Assembly: GCF_000003815.2 (NCBI RefSeq)
Contig: NC_049997.1
Coordinates: 74,503-112,156 of the forward strand
Reading direction: 5' to 3'
Origin: Branchiostoma floridae
Lineage: Eukaryota > Chordata > Leptocardii > Amphioxiformes > Branchiostomatidae
DNA length: 37,654 bases
Part shown: positions 9,754 through 20,549 of the stretch, piece after piece
Layout: every line of letters starts with the position of its first letter
Numbering within the stretch: position 1 is the first letter of the stretch
The notes under the pieces: model-generated
Database searches by the model: none
Seen by the model: the letters and a program-made list of their open reading frames with translations, nothing else
What the model was told of the DNA's origin: nothing
Translations under genes and position numbers: made by a program

Positions 9754-10450
9754 TATTTGTGATTTCAGATTGAGAGTATATGTTGGCTACATTTCATTCA
9801 CAAGTCTCAAACATATCCGTCTCAAGTCCTAACAAAACATCAGGTCATCAGCTCCGAAGTTTTCGTCCCATCCAAGTTTCCTAAATACTTGTCGTTTAAG
9901 AGATGAGACAGAACAACTTGGAGGAATAGGACTGGTGTTAACGCCAAACTCACTCCAGCCAAACGTAGTTGGAAATCATAGTGTGTAAGGCCTTCCCCAA
10001 CTACATTGAATTAAAGTAAGATTTACTGAAGAGGTTTACTGAAGCATTCTCGAAATTCTCAACGCGGACAAAAGCATAGCAACCGTACCACAGTGTTATG
10101 TGCCAGCACCAGAGTAAAAGCACCAGCTAGACTTCAACACTCAAGAAGAACCTTGAACCTACTAGTATGTCTAGCGGAGCAATAGAGGTTTTAAGGATTG
10201 TTAGCAACAACCACATACCTGTCTTTTAACATGTGAGACAAAACAACTTGGCAGCACCTGTGTTGACGCCAAACTCACTCGAGACAAACTCGTGGGAGAC
10301 AGTCACTAATTGAGAAAGTTCTGAATCGTGACTCAAAGTCACTGTGGTATTTTCAAGGGTAAGCTGTTTGCACATACGTGGTTCTCTTCGCTCACTCGGT
10401 GGTTTTATTCGGTGGTTATAGCAAAGGACGGGACGGGTCATTAACCCTTA
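9754..10450. repeat. Intergenic, with a direct repeat at about 9888-9960 and 10215-10287
   Basis: The two blocks share ACAACTTGG and GACGCCAAACTCACTC (the first copy has AACGCC) in the same order and spacing, about 327 bp apart. No open frame or terminal inverted repeat was found. No gene is seen. Confidence 0.5.
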
Positions 10451-10550
10451 NNNNNNNNNNNNNNNNNNNNNNNNNNNNNNNNNNNNNNNNNNNNNNNNNN
10501 NNNNNNNNNNNNNNNNNNNNNNNNNNNNNNNNNNNNNNNNNNNNNNNNNN
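10451..10550. other. Assembly gap (100 Ns)
   Basis: Exactly 100 Ns, the usual size for a gap of unknown length. Confidence 0.99.
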
Positions 10551-10719
10551 CAACATAATGGATGATAAGCTGATGATTTTGATTTTCTGAGAAAAAAGGA
10601 TAATAATCGGTCATTCACCAGTTTTGAAACTATCCTCTCTTTGATTATATTGCTCCCAATGTTGGACTAAATTGTTCTTGATTTAAAGGTCTGATTTTTA
10701 TACCTGCCAGTCATGTGTG

Positions 10720-11060
10720 TGAGGCTTGAGTCAAGAACAAAGGTAGGCTTCTTCTGCAGTCTAAACAATCCAAATGCCGAAAGGAAAAATCCTAATGTCA
10801 CGAAGGTTGGCACTCTGGGGCCGTTATTCTGGAAAATCACTTGACTCAAGGGGCCATGACGACGGGAAACATGCAATATAAAGGAGTCTTCAAGCAGAGA
10901 CGAGAAAGGAGTTGCTGAGAATCACGCAGTACGAAGAGTTCTTCTCGATCTACTGTACGAAATACGGTATGAAATGTCCTTCAATTGTGTTTTTGTTCGT
11001 TTTGTTTTCTATAATTGTGGTTTGTTTTCCCGACAGCCGATAAATCTCCTCGTGCAGTAA
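10720..11060 (+). promoter_or_regulatory. Putative promoter and non-coding first exon, copy B
   Basis: This is a diverged duplicate of 4110-4480. It has a better TATA box (TATAAAGG, 10877-10884), then GCAGAGACGAG, the shared leader block (AGAGTTCTTCTCGATCTACT), and a donor-like TACG|GTATGA with GT at 10967. Similarity continues past the donor (TTGTTCGTTTTGTTTT, then CCGATAA, then CAGTTCT.GACGTTTTTGGTA matching 4771-4785). No coding exon of a second Cys-rich gene is visible downstream. It may be lost, or it may lie in the gap at 12415-12967. Confidence 0.4.
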
Positions 11061-12067
11061 TGTGGCAGTTCTGGACGTTTTTGGTAACGCCCTGGTCACG
11101 TTCGTCTGTCGATAGTCATACGACAGGCATTGTTGATAGGGCCTTCACACTGAAACCGAATTAGCAGGAATCAAGCAGAACCAGCCGGAATGAAGTATTT
11201 GCAAAATTCGTGCCACATTCGGGTGTGAATTCCAAATGAACCTTGTATCCGCTTCACACGAGGAGGAATGAGCGGAAATGCCGTCAGAAGAACTATTCTT
11301 GGTCTATTCCTGGGCATTTGTAGTGTATTCTAGACGTTCTCACTGCATTCCAGATATTCTTTTGTCCACATTCTGGCAGAATTTGAAGTGGCTGTCCGTT
11401 TCGATTCTCCATTGAATGGGATCAGAATGATTCGGATAATATTGGAATGCCGTAGAATGCGGCCATACTGCAATTAGAATACACTTTCAATGCCGTTCGA
11501 TTTCTCTCCACTCCAAAGTTTTGAGCATGACAAGTTTTTTCAATGTATTTCTTGTCCAGGACATAATATGGTCTTAACATTTAGGTAGGGGGGAGGGGGG
11601 GGGGCACTATTTTGCAAAAATGCAGTTTTTGATGAAATACGCCCCTAAAAATATGGAGACGGTCCATCTGAATATGAAAATGCAAACATTTTGTAAATCT
11701 TTGATTGCTAACCCCCCATGTACATGCCTCCTGAAGTTTTTAAGTTGACAATGTACTAAACTAGTATAACGCTATACTACCAAACACGCTTATTGCCTTA
11801 GAAATTGTACTTTGCCATCCTTGGCAGAATATTTGACTTCAGGAGAGATCATTGTGGATATCTAAACCTCCAAATGTATTTCCCATGCAAAATTGGACTA
11901 TTCCAAGTCACCACCATGGCAAAAGTGGACTTATCCAAACTCAAAATTGGACGAAATGGGCTACAATATCATAGAATGGGCAAAACCTGTGGTCACATAG
12001 AATTCTATGACTTAGATTCTATTCTTTTTGATTGCTCTACAAATTTTGAAATCATGTACTGTAACTT
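11061..12067. other. Non-coding stretch, possible decayed transposon
   Basis: No gene is supported. From about 11143 the sequence begins GGGCCTTCACACTGAAACCG and is rich in GGAAT/ATTCC motifs for about 350 bp. This style resembles non-autonomous DNA elements with GGGTCACAC-type ends, but I could not find the matching right end. A G-homopolymer tract sits at about 11588-11604. A + strand frame at 11805-12113 has no recognisable domain and overlaps a repeat, so it is not called. Confidence 0.4.
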
Positions 12068-12310
12068 AAGGGTGGGTACCGGGACGGTGTACCGGTACAA
12101 AATAGGTTTTTAGAGGCTTTAGAGGCTTTATTTTCATCCATTAGCAGAGAGATACAAACATATTTCAATGCACAAAATAGGTTTTTCGTATTGGACCGGG
12201 CCGGAAAAACCGGACCTGAAAAAAATCGGTGGACAGGATGTTGGACCAATTGGAAAATAAACAGATTATATTATCAGGAATTCACACATTTTGAGGCTTA
12301 CCTGTACGAC
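12068..12310 (-). mobile_element. TIR element family 1, copy A (interrupted)
   Basis: In reverse orientation this matches the element at 14612-15039. It starts with AGGGTGGGTACCG, then has CCGGAAAAACCGGACCTGAA, a GGATGTTGGACC block, and GAATTCACACATTTTGAGG. It is interrupted by a 60-bp insertion flanked by 15-bp direct repeats (listed separately). Its other end cannot be placed. The similarity fades near 12310, before the gap. Confidence 0.65.
12097..12186 (-). mobile_element. Tiny retro-insertion with 15-bp target duplication
   Basis: ACAAAATAGGTTTTT occurs at 12097-12111 and again, identically, at 12172-12186. The 60 bases between them begin with a doubled AGAGGCTTT and continue with ATTTTCATCC. 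On the minus strand this reads as a short body ending in an AATAAAGCCTCTAAAGCCTCT tail. The layout fits a severely 5'-truncated LINE or SINE tail inserted by target-primed reverse transcription. The parent family is unknown. Confidence 0.6.
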
Positions 12311-12414
12311 GAATGAAATAACAAGAGTGAAGTACATAGTATAGTATATCTCCGATAGTTCTTTATTAACAAGACTGCATCAGCTGCCTGCCGTCTTCAC
12401 CGCCTGCGACGCTT

Positions 12415-12967
12415 NNNNNNNNNNNNNNNNNNNNNNNNNNNNNNNNNNNNNNNNNNNNNNNNNNNNNNNNNNNNNNNNNNNNNNNNNNNNNNNNNNNNNN
12501 NNNNNNNNNNNNNNNNNNNNNNNNNNNNNNNNNNNNNNNNNNNNNNNNNNNNNNNNNNNNNNNNNNNNNNNNNNNNNNNNNNNNNNNNNNNNNNNNNNNN
12601 NNNNNNNNNNNNNNNNNNNNNNNNNNNNNNNNNNNNNNNNNNNNNNNNNNNNNNNNNNNNNNNNNNNNNNNNNNNNNNNNNNNNNNNNNNNNNNNNNNNN
12701 NNNNNNNNNNNNNNNNNNNNNNNNNNNNNNNNNNNNNNNNNNNNNNNNNNNNNNNNNNNNNNNNNNNNNNNNNNNNNNNNNNNNNNNNNNNNNNNNNNNN
12801 NNNNNNNNNNNNNNNNNNNNNNNNNNNNNNNNNNNNNNNNNNNNNNNNNNNNNNNNNNNNNNNNNNNNNNNNNNNNNNNNNNNNNNNNNNNNNNNNNNNN
12901 NNNNNNNNNNNNNNNNNNNNNNNNNNNNNNNNNNNNNNNNNNNNNNNNNNNNNNNNNNNNNNNNNNN
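12415..12967. other. Assembly gap (Ns)
   Basis: A run of 553 undetermined bases. Confidence 0.99.
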
Positions 12968-13222
12968 ATAATTTACAAGTAGGGGAATCTCAATATCAGT
13001 TCCTTCAAACTCTTTGATTAATCAGAGTTCCGTCAATCAAACAGGCTAAATAAATAAATAAACAAATACAGCGTGACAAAATATGCAAACATTTCAGTTA
13101 CATCTTTTTTAAATTTATTTCTGTTTTTTAGGGTAGCTCCTTTATAGATTGAGCACTGATGTTCAGAGAGGCCCTGGGTACACACAAACAACACAACAAC
13201 ATTTACCTGACAAAAAATATTT

Positions 13223-14545
13223 ACCTTTGCCAGAATGGCTAAGGTTATGTTTTAGGCTTGTGAGTCTGTCTGTGTGTGTGTTAACAGCATAACTCGAGAA
13301 GCCTTGGATGGATCCCGATGATATTTGGTAGGTGGATAGGGGTCGGGAAAACGAAGGTCAAGTTCGATAATGGGCTCCCTAGCGGCTTGCTAAGGTACTG
13401 CAGCAGAACCTCAATTTTTGATATCTCGTGTTCTGAACATGCTGTGGTTATGATTTTTGAGTGGTAGATAGCCCTTGGGGCAGAGAGTAAGTACTATAAG
13501 TTTGGACCTCCTAGCGGCTTGTTTAAAACTGCAGTCGCCGATTTCCTTTCAAACTTTGGACGAGAATAACTCGAGAACGTGTTGATGAATCATCACGATT
13601 TTTGGTATGTAGATAGCCCAAGTAACAATGTACATTATGAAATACTAATTATGCAAATTAGGAACTAATTTACATAATAAATGAGGAAAGTTTATAAACC
13701 CACTGCATTTCATGATAGGACTTTCAAACTTGTCACATATATAGATGAGGAAGAGAGAAATATCAATGCATATTAATCATGCAAATGACGGCCTCATTTG
13801 CATAATTAATGAGAAAATATAAACGTGTTGACGGATCGTCATGATTTTTGGTATGTAGATAGCCAAAGGGAAGACTTACATGATGGAATTCTAATTATGC
13901 AAATCGGTAGCTAATTTGCATAATTAATGAGGAAAGTTTGTTAATCCACTGCATTCCTTTATAGGACTTTCAAACTTGTCACATTTGTAGCTGAGAAAGA
14001 AAGAAATATCTATACATATTAATTATGCAGATGATGATCTCATTTGCATAATTAATGGCAAAATATGAACATGTTGACGGATCGTCATGTTTTTGGTATG
14101 TAGATATCCTAAGTAAAAACGTTAATATAAATTAACAGCTAATTTGCATAATGTGGAAAGTTGACAAATCCACTGCATTCCGTGATAGGACTTTCAAACT
14201 TGACACATATGGAACTGAGAAAGATGGCAGAGACTAAGAGGTGTATGTTTGGGTCCGGTAACGTCTTTTCTTGAACTGCAGGAGCCGGTTTAGTTTCCTA
14301 CTTTGAAAGAGAATAAGTCAAGAAGGCATGAAAGGATCTGATTCGTCATGATTTTTGGTATGCTGATAGCTTAAGTGATGCTTGATACAATTTACGATCA
14401 TTATGTAAATAGGGATCTAATTTGTATAAGCAATGGCGAAACGTTATGAACCAACTCCGGGCATATAAAATAAAATGTAATGAGTAACACATTTATGTCT
14501 ACAGACATCATTCTACATAACAAACCTGGTTTATTTGGCAAAGGT
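13223..14545. mobile_element. Composite repeat with about 245-bp internal tandem units
   Basis: The ends are inverted: ACCTTTGCCA at 13223-13232 and TGGCAAAGGT at 14536-14545. Inside, the phrase GATTTTTGGTATGTAGATAG recurs near 13590, 13838 and 14083 and, diverged, near 14350, with weaker copies near 13320 and 13450. The period is about 245-260 bp. Each unit also carries an A/T-rich block with ATTATGCAAAT and TTTGCATAATTAATGAG. There is no open frame. It is likely a non-autonomous element whose interior grew by tandem duplication. The superfamily is not known to me. Confidence 0.65.
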
Positions 14546-14611
14546 ATGTGTTCGTGGAACTCTAGTTGAGAATAGAATTACCAAATCTGTATCCGTACTT
14601 ATTGTTGTTGT

Positions 14612-15039
14612 TAGGGGTTGGTACCGGTACAGAAAATCCAGGTCCAGGTCCCGTTCAGGTCCAGAGGGTCAGGTCCAGGTTTGGGCCTGAACCTGATTCA
14701 GTATGTGAGAACTTGTGAATGGACGATACTTAAAACAATAGTTCATTTCACAACAAAGAAATCTATTTTGTGGAGTATTCGACTCCCACTGGCGTTTTAA
14801 AATCCTACAAGGCTAACTGCATCTGTATAATTGACTGTAAAACTTGGTAGAAATGACTATAGACTCTGCTCTACTTAGCTCTTCAGTGTTATTTTCCTCG
14901 ACCAGGAAGCCCCGAAACGTGTGAATTCATGATCATATAATCTGTGCACTTTCCAATAGGTCCAACATCCGGTCTGCCGAATTTTTCAGGTCCGGTTTTT
15001 CTGGACCGGTCCAAGAAGAAAAATCGGTACCCAGCCCTA
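14612..15039 (+). mobile_element. TIR element family 1, copy B (complete)
   Basis: The element starts TAGGGGTTGGTACCGGTAC and ends CGGTACCCAGCCCTA, imperfect terminal inverted repeats of about 17-25 bp. It is flanked on both sides by TTG repeats (14602-14611 and 15040-15059), so it sits inside a GTT microsatellite, which hides the exact target duplication. The interior near the left end is a GGTCCAGGTCC-type simple repeat, and the right half contains CCAATAGGTCCAACATCCGG, also present in copies A and C. There is no coding frame. Confidence 0.7.
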
Positions 15040-15059
15040 GTTGTTGTTGTTGTTGTTGT

Positions 15060-16500
15060 CAAGCTAGGTCGTAAGGGTTGGAGGTCAGAGGTCTAGACAG
15101 TGAACAGTGTTTCGAATGTTTTTATAGACGGAGCGGATTTTACATCTAGTAGGAGTGAATTCCTGCCCGTTTCACCTCTATAAACTGAACAAATGCCCTC
15201 TGTCTACCTCCTAGTTAAACTCTAAATTTAGACAATCGCAGAGATAGGTGTTTGGTTGAATATTTATCTATTTACACAAACGAGCAACATGCTGAGGGAA
15301 CACGAACAGGACTTTATGTTTAATAGCAGAACACAGTTTTTGGCCTATGGGGATTTCTATAGGTAAGGGCCTCAAGGTGACTGGCTTCGACGTGGGTAAA
15401 ATATAGTAGAGTGGACATAAGACATACCAAAAACGGATATGTTCGAGTTCAGGGTACAAGTCACAAAATATTGAAAAACAACAAAATCCTGTCGGCGCAT
15501 CCCCTTCTCACGCCCACTTTGAAACGCCTCTCTGCGGAGGTCACATAACTGCAACCGGCTCGCACTAGAAGGACAGTTGCGTAATGGGGCGCTTTTATAC
15601 ACGAAATAGAAAACGTTCACAATCCAAACCATACAGTCTCAGAGTCATCACCTTCCGTGACCACGCAGTACAGGTTATATCTGGCTGTTCCTCAAATAAG
15701 GCTTTTTACCTCTCCTTCAACAGTTTTATCCGTACTACTTTATGTATCACCATAATGGATCCCGGGGGTCAAGCATAAATACTGTGTTCTGCTACCTTAT
15801 CACCACTTCATGCCGCTTCTAAAAACACCGGGAATTAGAACTACGTTGAATGAATGAATGGTTTTATTCGATCAACATGATTAGACGTACAACAGCCACA
15901 GGCTGAATTGCATACGTTGTTAGTAAGAAGAGTTGTCGTATGTATATCTTTATTCAACTTTCGTGCCCCCAACCAAGAATACTGTAATTTGATATGAAGG
16001 GTACAATAGGTCCCACGGTAAGTGTTCTTTCCCATGCGCTTGGGATAGCGGAGATTATCTAATTTTACTCTAGCTTTTGAAAAATACTTCCAAATTTCAG
16101 CGATAATTCCGCATGTCACAAAACTATTCCATTTGTATTTAAAAGATCATTTATAAATAATATTTGATGTATAGCTTGATTTCTAAAATGAATAGACTTG
16201 CTGTCTAATAATATTTGAGTTGAGCCATAAGAGCTATGATTTTATGTCCCAGTGCGTTTCAGGGGGCTGAAATCACGTATCTTTTTGGCCCAAGATCTAT
16301 CTACTATGTCCAGAGCCATAGATATCTAAACTGTAAGTAAATGGATCTAGTACATTATTTGCTTACTGAGTTCAAAACATATGAGCTATCCGGAGACATA
16401 ACGAAAGTGTGGTGACAACTTATCGCACATAGCTGTGTTGCGCGTTTAGAACAAGGACAGATGTTTACATTTGGCTGGGATAGTGCCTATTAACAAGCAC
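15060..16500. other. Non-coding stretch with a probable LINE tail at about 15846-16120 (minus)
   Basis: No gene is supported. At 15846-15860 repeated TGAA begins a segment. On the minus strand this reads as an AATAAAACC signal followed by (ATTC)n, the same kind of 3' tail as the LINE fragment at 2054. The 92-residue minus-strand frame that spans it has no domain I recognise and may be 3' UTR. The rest of the stretch is unremarkable. Confidence 0.4.
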
Positions 16501-16509
16501 GGTGGTGTT

Positions 16510-16995
16510 GCAATCACGCTCCTAGCGGCTATTTTACAGAGGTGCAGCTCAAGGCTTCGTACTGCAGAGGGGTGCTGGTACTGGTATCATCATCGTCCTT
16601 GGGCCGAATAAACAAGAACGGTGACGGGGATTACGTCATGTCAGGGATAGAAGACTACTAACTGTACAATACCACACGTTACAATCACGCCCCTAGCGGC
16701 CATTCTACCTGACCTCCCCCTGACAGCATCGTAGATGGGATGGTCCGAAGAATAAGCCTTGTACAAACAAACCTTCTACAGAGGTGCAGTGCAGGGCCGC
16801 GTGGGTACTGCAGAGGGGTGCAGGTACAGGTATCATCATCGTCCTTGGGCTGAATAAACAAGACCAGTAGCTGGGATTACGCCATATCTAGGATAGAAGA
16901 CTACAACCAAGCCGTTATAATCACGCCCCTAGCGACCAACCAACCTCCCCCCGTAACATACTATAGATGGTATGGTAAAAAGAAATAAGCCTAGG
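16510..16995. repeat. Tandem duplication of about 240 bp, two copies
   Basis: Copy 1 from about 16534 and copy 2 from about 16777 (offset 243) share TACAGAGGTGCAG, TACTGCAGAGGGGTGC and GGTATCATCATCGTCCTTGG, then AATAAACAAGA, AGGATAGAAGACTAC and AATCACGCCCCTAGCG. A further copy of AATCACGCTCCTAGCG at 16512 shows that the boundary falls within this motif. It is non-coding. Confidence 0.8.
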
Positions 16996-16999
16996 AAAA

Positions 17000-17707
17000 A
17001 CACTTTTGCTGCTGTTTCACCACCTATCAACACCCATCCCATACGCACAGTAAGAGATTCGTCTCGTATCAATGTCTAGATTTCCAAAATTAGTAAAATC
17101 GATAAATAGGGGATTTTTTTCTCCAACTTACTAATTATCGTTGATATTAAATCATCAGCTAATTTCTTTTCAAGACCTCTGTACAAACCGAGCTTCGTGT
17201 TATTTCATGTTCACCAACCCATCATTTTCGTAATCCCCGAGTAGTAATTGTTTACGTGGAAAATGTACATTTCTGCAAACAAACCGTTTCATAAGTGTAT
17301 TTTCTGCAGCCTTTAATCCTAGGGGAAGAAAAATAGCTGAAGTGTTTACTTGGAAAAAATGCGTGTCATAAGCATTTAATCCCAAGAGAAGCTACATTGC
17401 TCAAGTGTTTTCGCGGATAAGGTTTTTTCTTGCTTAGTCATATTTCGGTAAGAACACAGGCAACAGAAAACATGGCTAATCATGATCAGTACAGGGAACG
17501 AAAAGCGCATCAAGCTCATATTTCCCGGGAATAGTACATCGCCATCAATTTTTTTAGTCAAGAGTTCAGTCAAAACCGTAATACAATGGAAAAACAGAAG
17601 CGGCTGTCAGCAAGCGGGAAACAAATAAAAATTAATAATAATCATACATGAATAATACTACACTAGTCTAACGGAGAAATGTGGCGGATTTTTCAAATGA
17701 AGAAGTA
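17000..17707. other. A/T-rich non-coding stretch
   Basis: Short unrelated frames only, and no domain or tail was found. At about 17250-17400 short phrases (TTTCATAAGTGTATTTTCTGCAG, shortened here to TTTCATAAGTG, and GTCATAAGCATTTAATCCC) recur loosely about 90 bp apart. Confidence 0.4.
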
Positions 17708-20122
17708 CAGTCGACTCATTTTTTTTTTTTTTTTTTTTAAACTTTTCATGGTCCAATCCATGAACTTTATTTACAGGTATACAAATTCGGTATTTACATA
17801 TTGTACAATGATATAATTACATTACTAAAGGGATTATCTCTCCCCATTTTTGTCCAGCTCTAGATTCTGATAAATTTCTTTCCGTAACTATGGCATTTTT
17901 CAAGTTTCTATAGAGTAGTGTAAAACAATTTGTGTTACTGAAACATTTCTTATCTTTGTATAACACCCATGATTTTAATATAGAGTACAACGCTATAGCT
18001 AGTATATGGTTCCCTGCTTTTGAATTGTGTACCTTTCTCGGAATTCCAAGGATGCATGTTTCAAAATTGTTAATGTTACTATTTGTCTTGATCACATATA
18101 GAAATCTAGATACTCTTTCCCAAAAGTTTTCTAATCTGGCGCAACTAAAGAACATGTGTTCCTCATTCTCTGTCACCTTACAAATGTTGCAGAGAGGAGA
18201 GTCTAGTATATTCCATTTGTAGAGATTATTATTGCATGGCAGAATCCTATGTAGTAGTTTGTACATGAAATTTGACAATTTTCGTTCAGTTGTGAAGTAG
18301 ATTGTTCTGTCAATCCACGGAATTTGAAACGATTCCAGATTTCTGTCGAAAGTGGACGCCCATGTTTCCAAGCTATGGGGGCTATCAAGTTTATCTAGTA
18401 TTAGCTTATTATACAGATATTTACATGTGTACTTCTTGTAATCAAATTCTTGTGTACTCTGTTCAGTGGATTGACAGTGTACGTCGTTCAGTAGTATTCT
18501 CCAACTTCTAGGAATTGCATTTTTCACTTTGTATATTTCGACCAATCTTTCTTATCTCTTAATTTGTCGAGTATGTTTTTCTCGTTAATATAATTATTTT
18601 CGTCCAACAGATCTCTTACATATATAATTCCTGAATTTATCCAATTCTTAAAGTACAAAGTTGTGCTCCTTTTCTTGCTCCTATGATTAATGACATGACT
18701 AGAACCCCAAATAATGTGATTTTTTACTTCCTCTGGAGTGAGTGGTTCAGATACATTCCCCCCTCCAGCCTTGTGCCAGCTTAATATTACCTTTCTATAG
18801 TAAAGTGGTATATGTTTCAGACACGGAGAGTCTGAACTGTTTTTAAAGTGCATTTTTAAAATAAGAAAGTCATTCCCAAGACTGTTTAGGTACATACGTG
18901 GTATAAGTTTCCAATCGCCTGATGTGTTGTCCATTAACCTTCTAATAATACTAGCCTGTAAAGCTTCGATTTGTGATTTAACATCTACCATTCCTAGACC
19001 TCCCTTTTCATATTCTGCAATGACGACTGTTCTTTTAATTTTATCTCGTTTCCCCGACCATAGAAAATTGTAGAATAGATTATTTAGCTTAACAATAATA
19101 TTCTCTGGAACTACAAGCGAAGTTGCACAATAAGTTATTTGAGACATAATTAGGGTTTTTAATACTGTTACCTTTCCGTACAGGGTTAAGGTTCTGCTTT
19201 TCCACATGTTTAGAATATTTTCTATTTTAGTGACTTTATTGTTCCAGTTTTTTTCTTCGCATTCTTTTTTGTAGTAACCAAAATATATGCCTAGGGATTT
19301 GATTGCTGTTTGAGGGGTAGAAATTCCAGGAATTTCCTTTTTTCTAAACTTCCAACAACCTGCCCATATCGCTTGTGTTTTGTTGAGGTTGAGTTCTGGG
19401 CCGGCAACTTTACTAAAATATGAAAGTGATTCAATTGCTATGTGTACAGATTGTTCGTCTCCTAAAAGTAGTGTGGTGTCGTCTGCCACTTGGGATATCT
19501 TAACTTCTTTTATGTCACTATCAGATCTTATTTTTATTCCTAATATATCATTATTTTGATCTATATATAAAGCTAATATTTCTGTTACAAAAAGAAATAA
19601 AATCGCGGATAAAGGGCATCCTTGTCTAACGCCTCGACTTAAAACAAAGAAATCTGAAATCCAGCCGTTATTGATAACTCCGCTTTTACATTTGTTATAT
19701 ATTGTTTTTATCCAGCTTATGTACTTATATCCGAAGTTGTATTTTTCTAAGACTCTAAATAAGAAATTCCATTCAACGGAATCAAAAGCTTTTCTCAGAT
19801 CAAGAAATAGAAGTATACCAGGAATGTTTTCTGTTTCTGTGTATATCATAACATCTAAAAGTAGTCTTATGTTCTGTGTGATGCATCGCCCTTTAATGTA
19901 CGCTGTCTGATTTTCATTAATTAACTTGGATAAGAGAGGTTTTAATCTATTTGCAAGTACATGGGAAAGTATTTTAAAATCGACATTAAGTAAACTAATG
20001 GGTCTCCAATTTTCAATATTGTTTTCTTGACCGTTCTTATATAGCAATCTAAGGATAGCTTTTCGTTGTGACAGAGATAGCTCTCCTTTTTCTAAGCCTT
20101 CGCTAGCCAGTCGACTCATTTT
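17708..20122 (-). mobile_element. 5'-truncated L1-like LINE with 15-bp target duplication
   Basis: CAGTCGACTCATTTT occurs at 17708-17722 and again at 20108-20122, a perfect 15-bp target-site duplication. On the minus strand the insertion ends in a poly-A tail (the T-run at about 17719-17738) and begins, truncated, at 20107 inside the reverse-transcriptase region. The length between duplications is about 2.4 kb. The exact joined ends overlap the T-run by a few bases. This is classical target-primed reverse transcription with 5' truncation. Confidence 0.92.
17817..20107 (-). pseudogene. ORF2-type reverse transcriptase remnant, truncated and frameshifted
   Basis: The main frame (20161 to 18524) carries the reverse-transcriptase motif series. 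These are NWRPISLLN (residues 51-59), NQTAYIKGR, FLDLRKAFDSV (119-129), SRGVRQGCPLSA (175-186) and QVADDTT (224-230), the catalytic box with VADD in place of YADD. A second frame (18545 to 17817) continues the protein with the C-terminal CNICKVTENEEHMFFSC zinc-finger-like motif, so one frameshift lies near 18530. Residues 1-18 of the first frame are flanking DNA, not LINE, because the target duplication ends at 20108. The endonuclease and ORF1 are missing. The motifs fit the L1/Tx1 group. Confidence 0.92.
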
Positions 20123-20258
20123 GTACGGGGTGAATATTAAGATTCTAGTTGAGACCATCACATATCAAAAAGCGGTAGACAGTTGTAACGGACAGCTGCC
20201 AGAAATCGCGCAATCGACAGAAATTCCCTCAACTGATTACCTCTGCTTGAAGGGATCT

Positions 20259-20549
20259 TAAGGTAGGGTCACACCTGCGTATATATTTAAGTCCGTATGA
20301 GGCGCGCATGGGAGTATTTGCCTCCACCAGGCTCCAAAGGTCGTTGTAAAAATGATAGAAAAACGTAAACAGGCAACATGGGTCGCTAACCATACTTCTC
20401 GGTCAACTAACTCATCAGGCATGCTATGTATCTATATTTGTCCAATTTGTGCTATTTTTCCCGCGACCTGTGGAGCCTGGTAGAGACTAGGAGCTTCATA
20501 CGCACCTCAAACGGACTTGAATGTATACGCATGTGTGACCCCACCTTAG
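20259..20549. mobile_element. Short inverted-repeat element interrupted by a second MITE
   Basis: The outer ends are TAAGGTAGGGTCACACCTGC on the left and the reverse complement of CTAAGGTGGGGTCACACATG on the right. The arms match for about 50 bp, through AAGTCCGTATGAGGCGCGCATG versus AAGTCCGTTTGAGGTGCGTATG. The two arms abut a different element at about 20318-20489. Removing that leaves a nearly pure palindrome of about 115 bp. The outer element is therefore older than the inner one. Confidence 0.8.
20318..20489. mobile_element. Second copy of the 322-469 MITE, nested
   Basis: The ends TTGCCTCCACCAGGCTCC and GGAGCCTGGTAGAGACTA, and the inner phrase CTATATTTGTCCAATTTGTG with the upstream CTAACTC, match the element at 322-469 in the same order (there CTATTTGTCCAATTTCT). 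The duplication at the flanks is degraded (GGAGTAT and GGAGCTT), consistent with age. Confidence 0.75.

Noticed and set aside
11805-12113. A 102-codon + strand frame
   Set aside because: No recognisable domain, repetitive AAATTGGAC-type words, and its end runs into a transposon copy.
20108-20161. The first 18 residues of the LINE frame as part of the retroelement protein
   Set aside because: The 15-bp target duplication ends the insertion at 20107, so these codons are flanking DNA read by chance.
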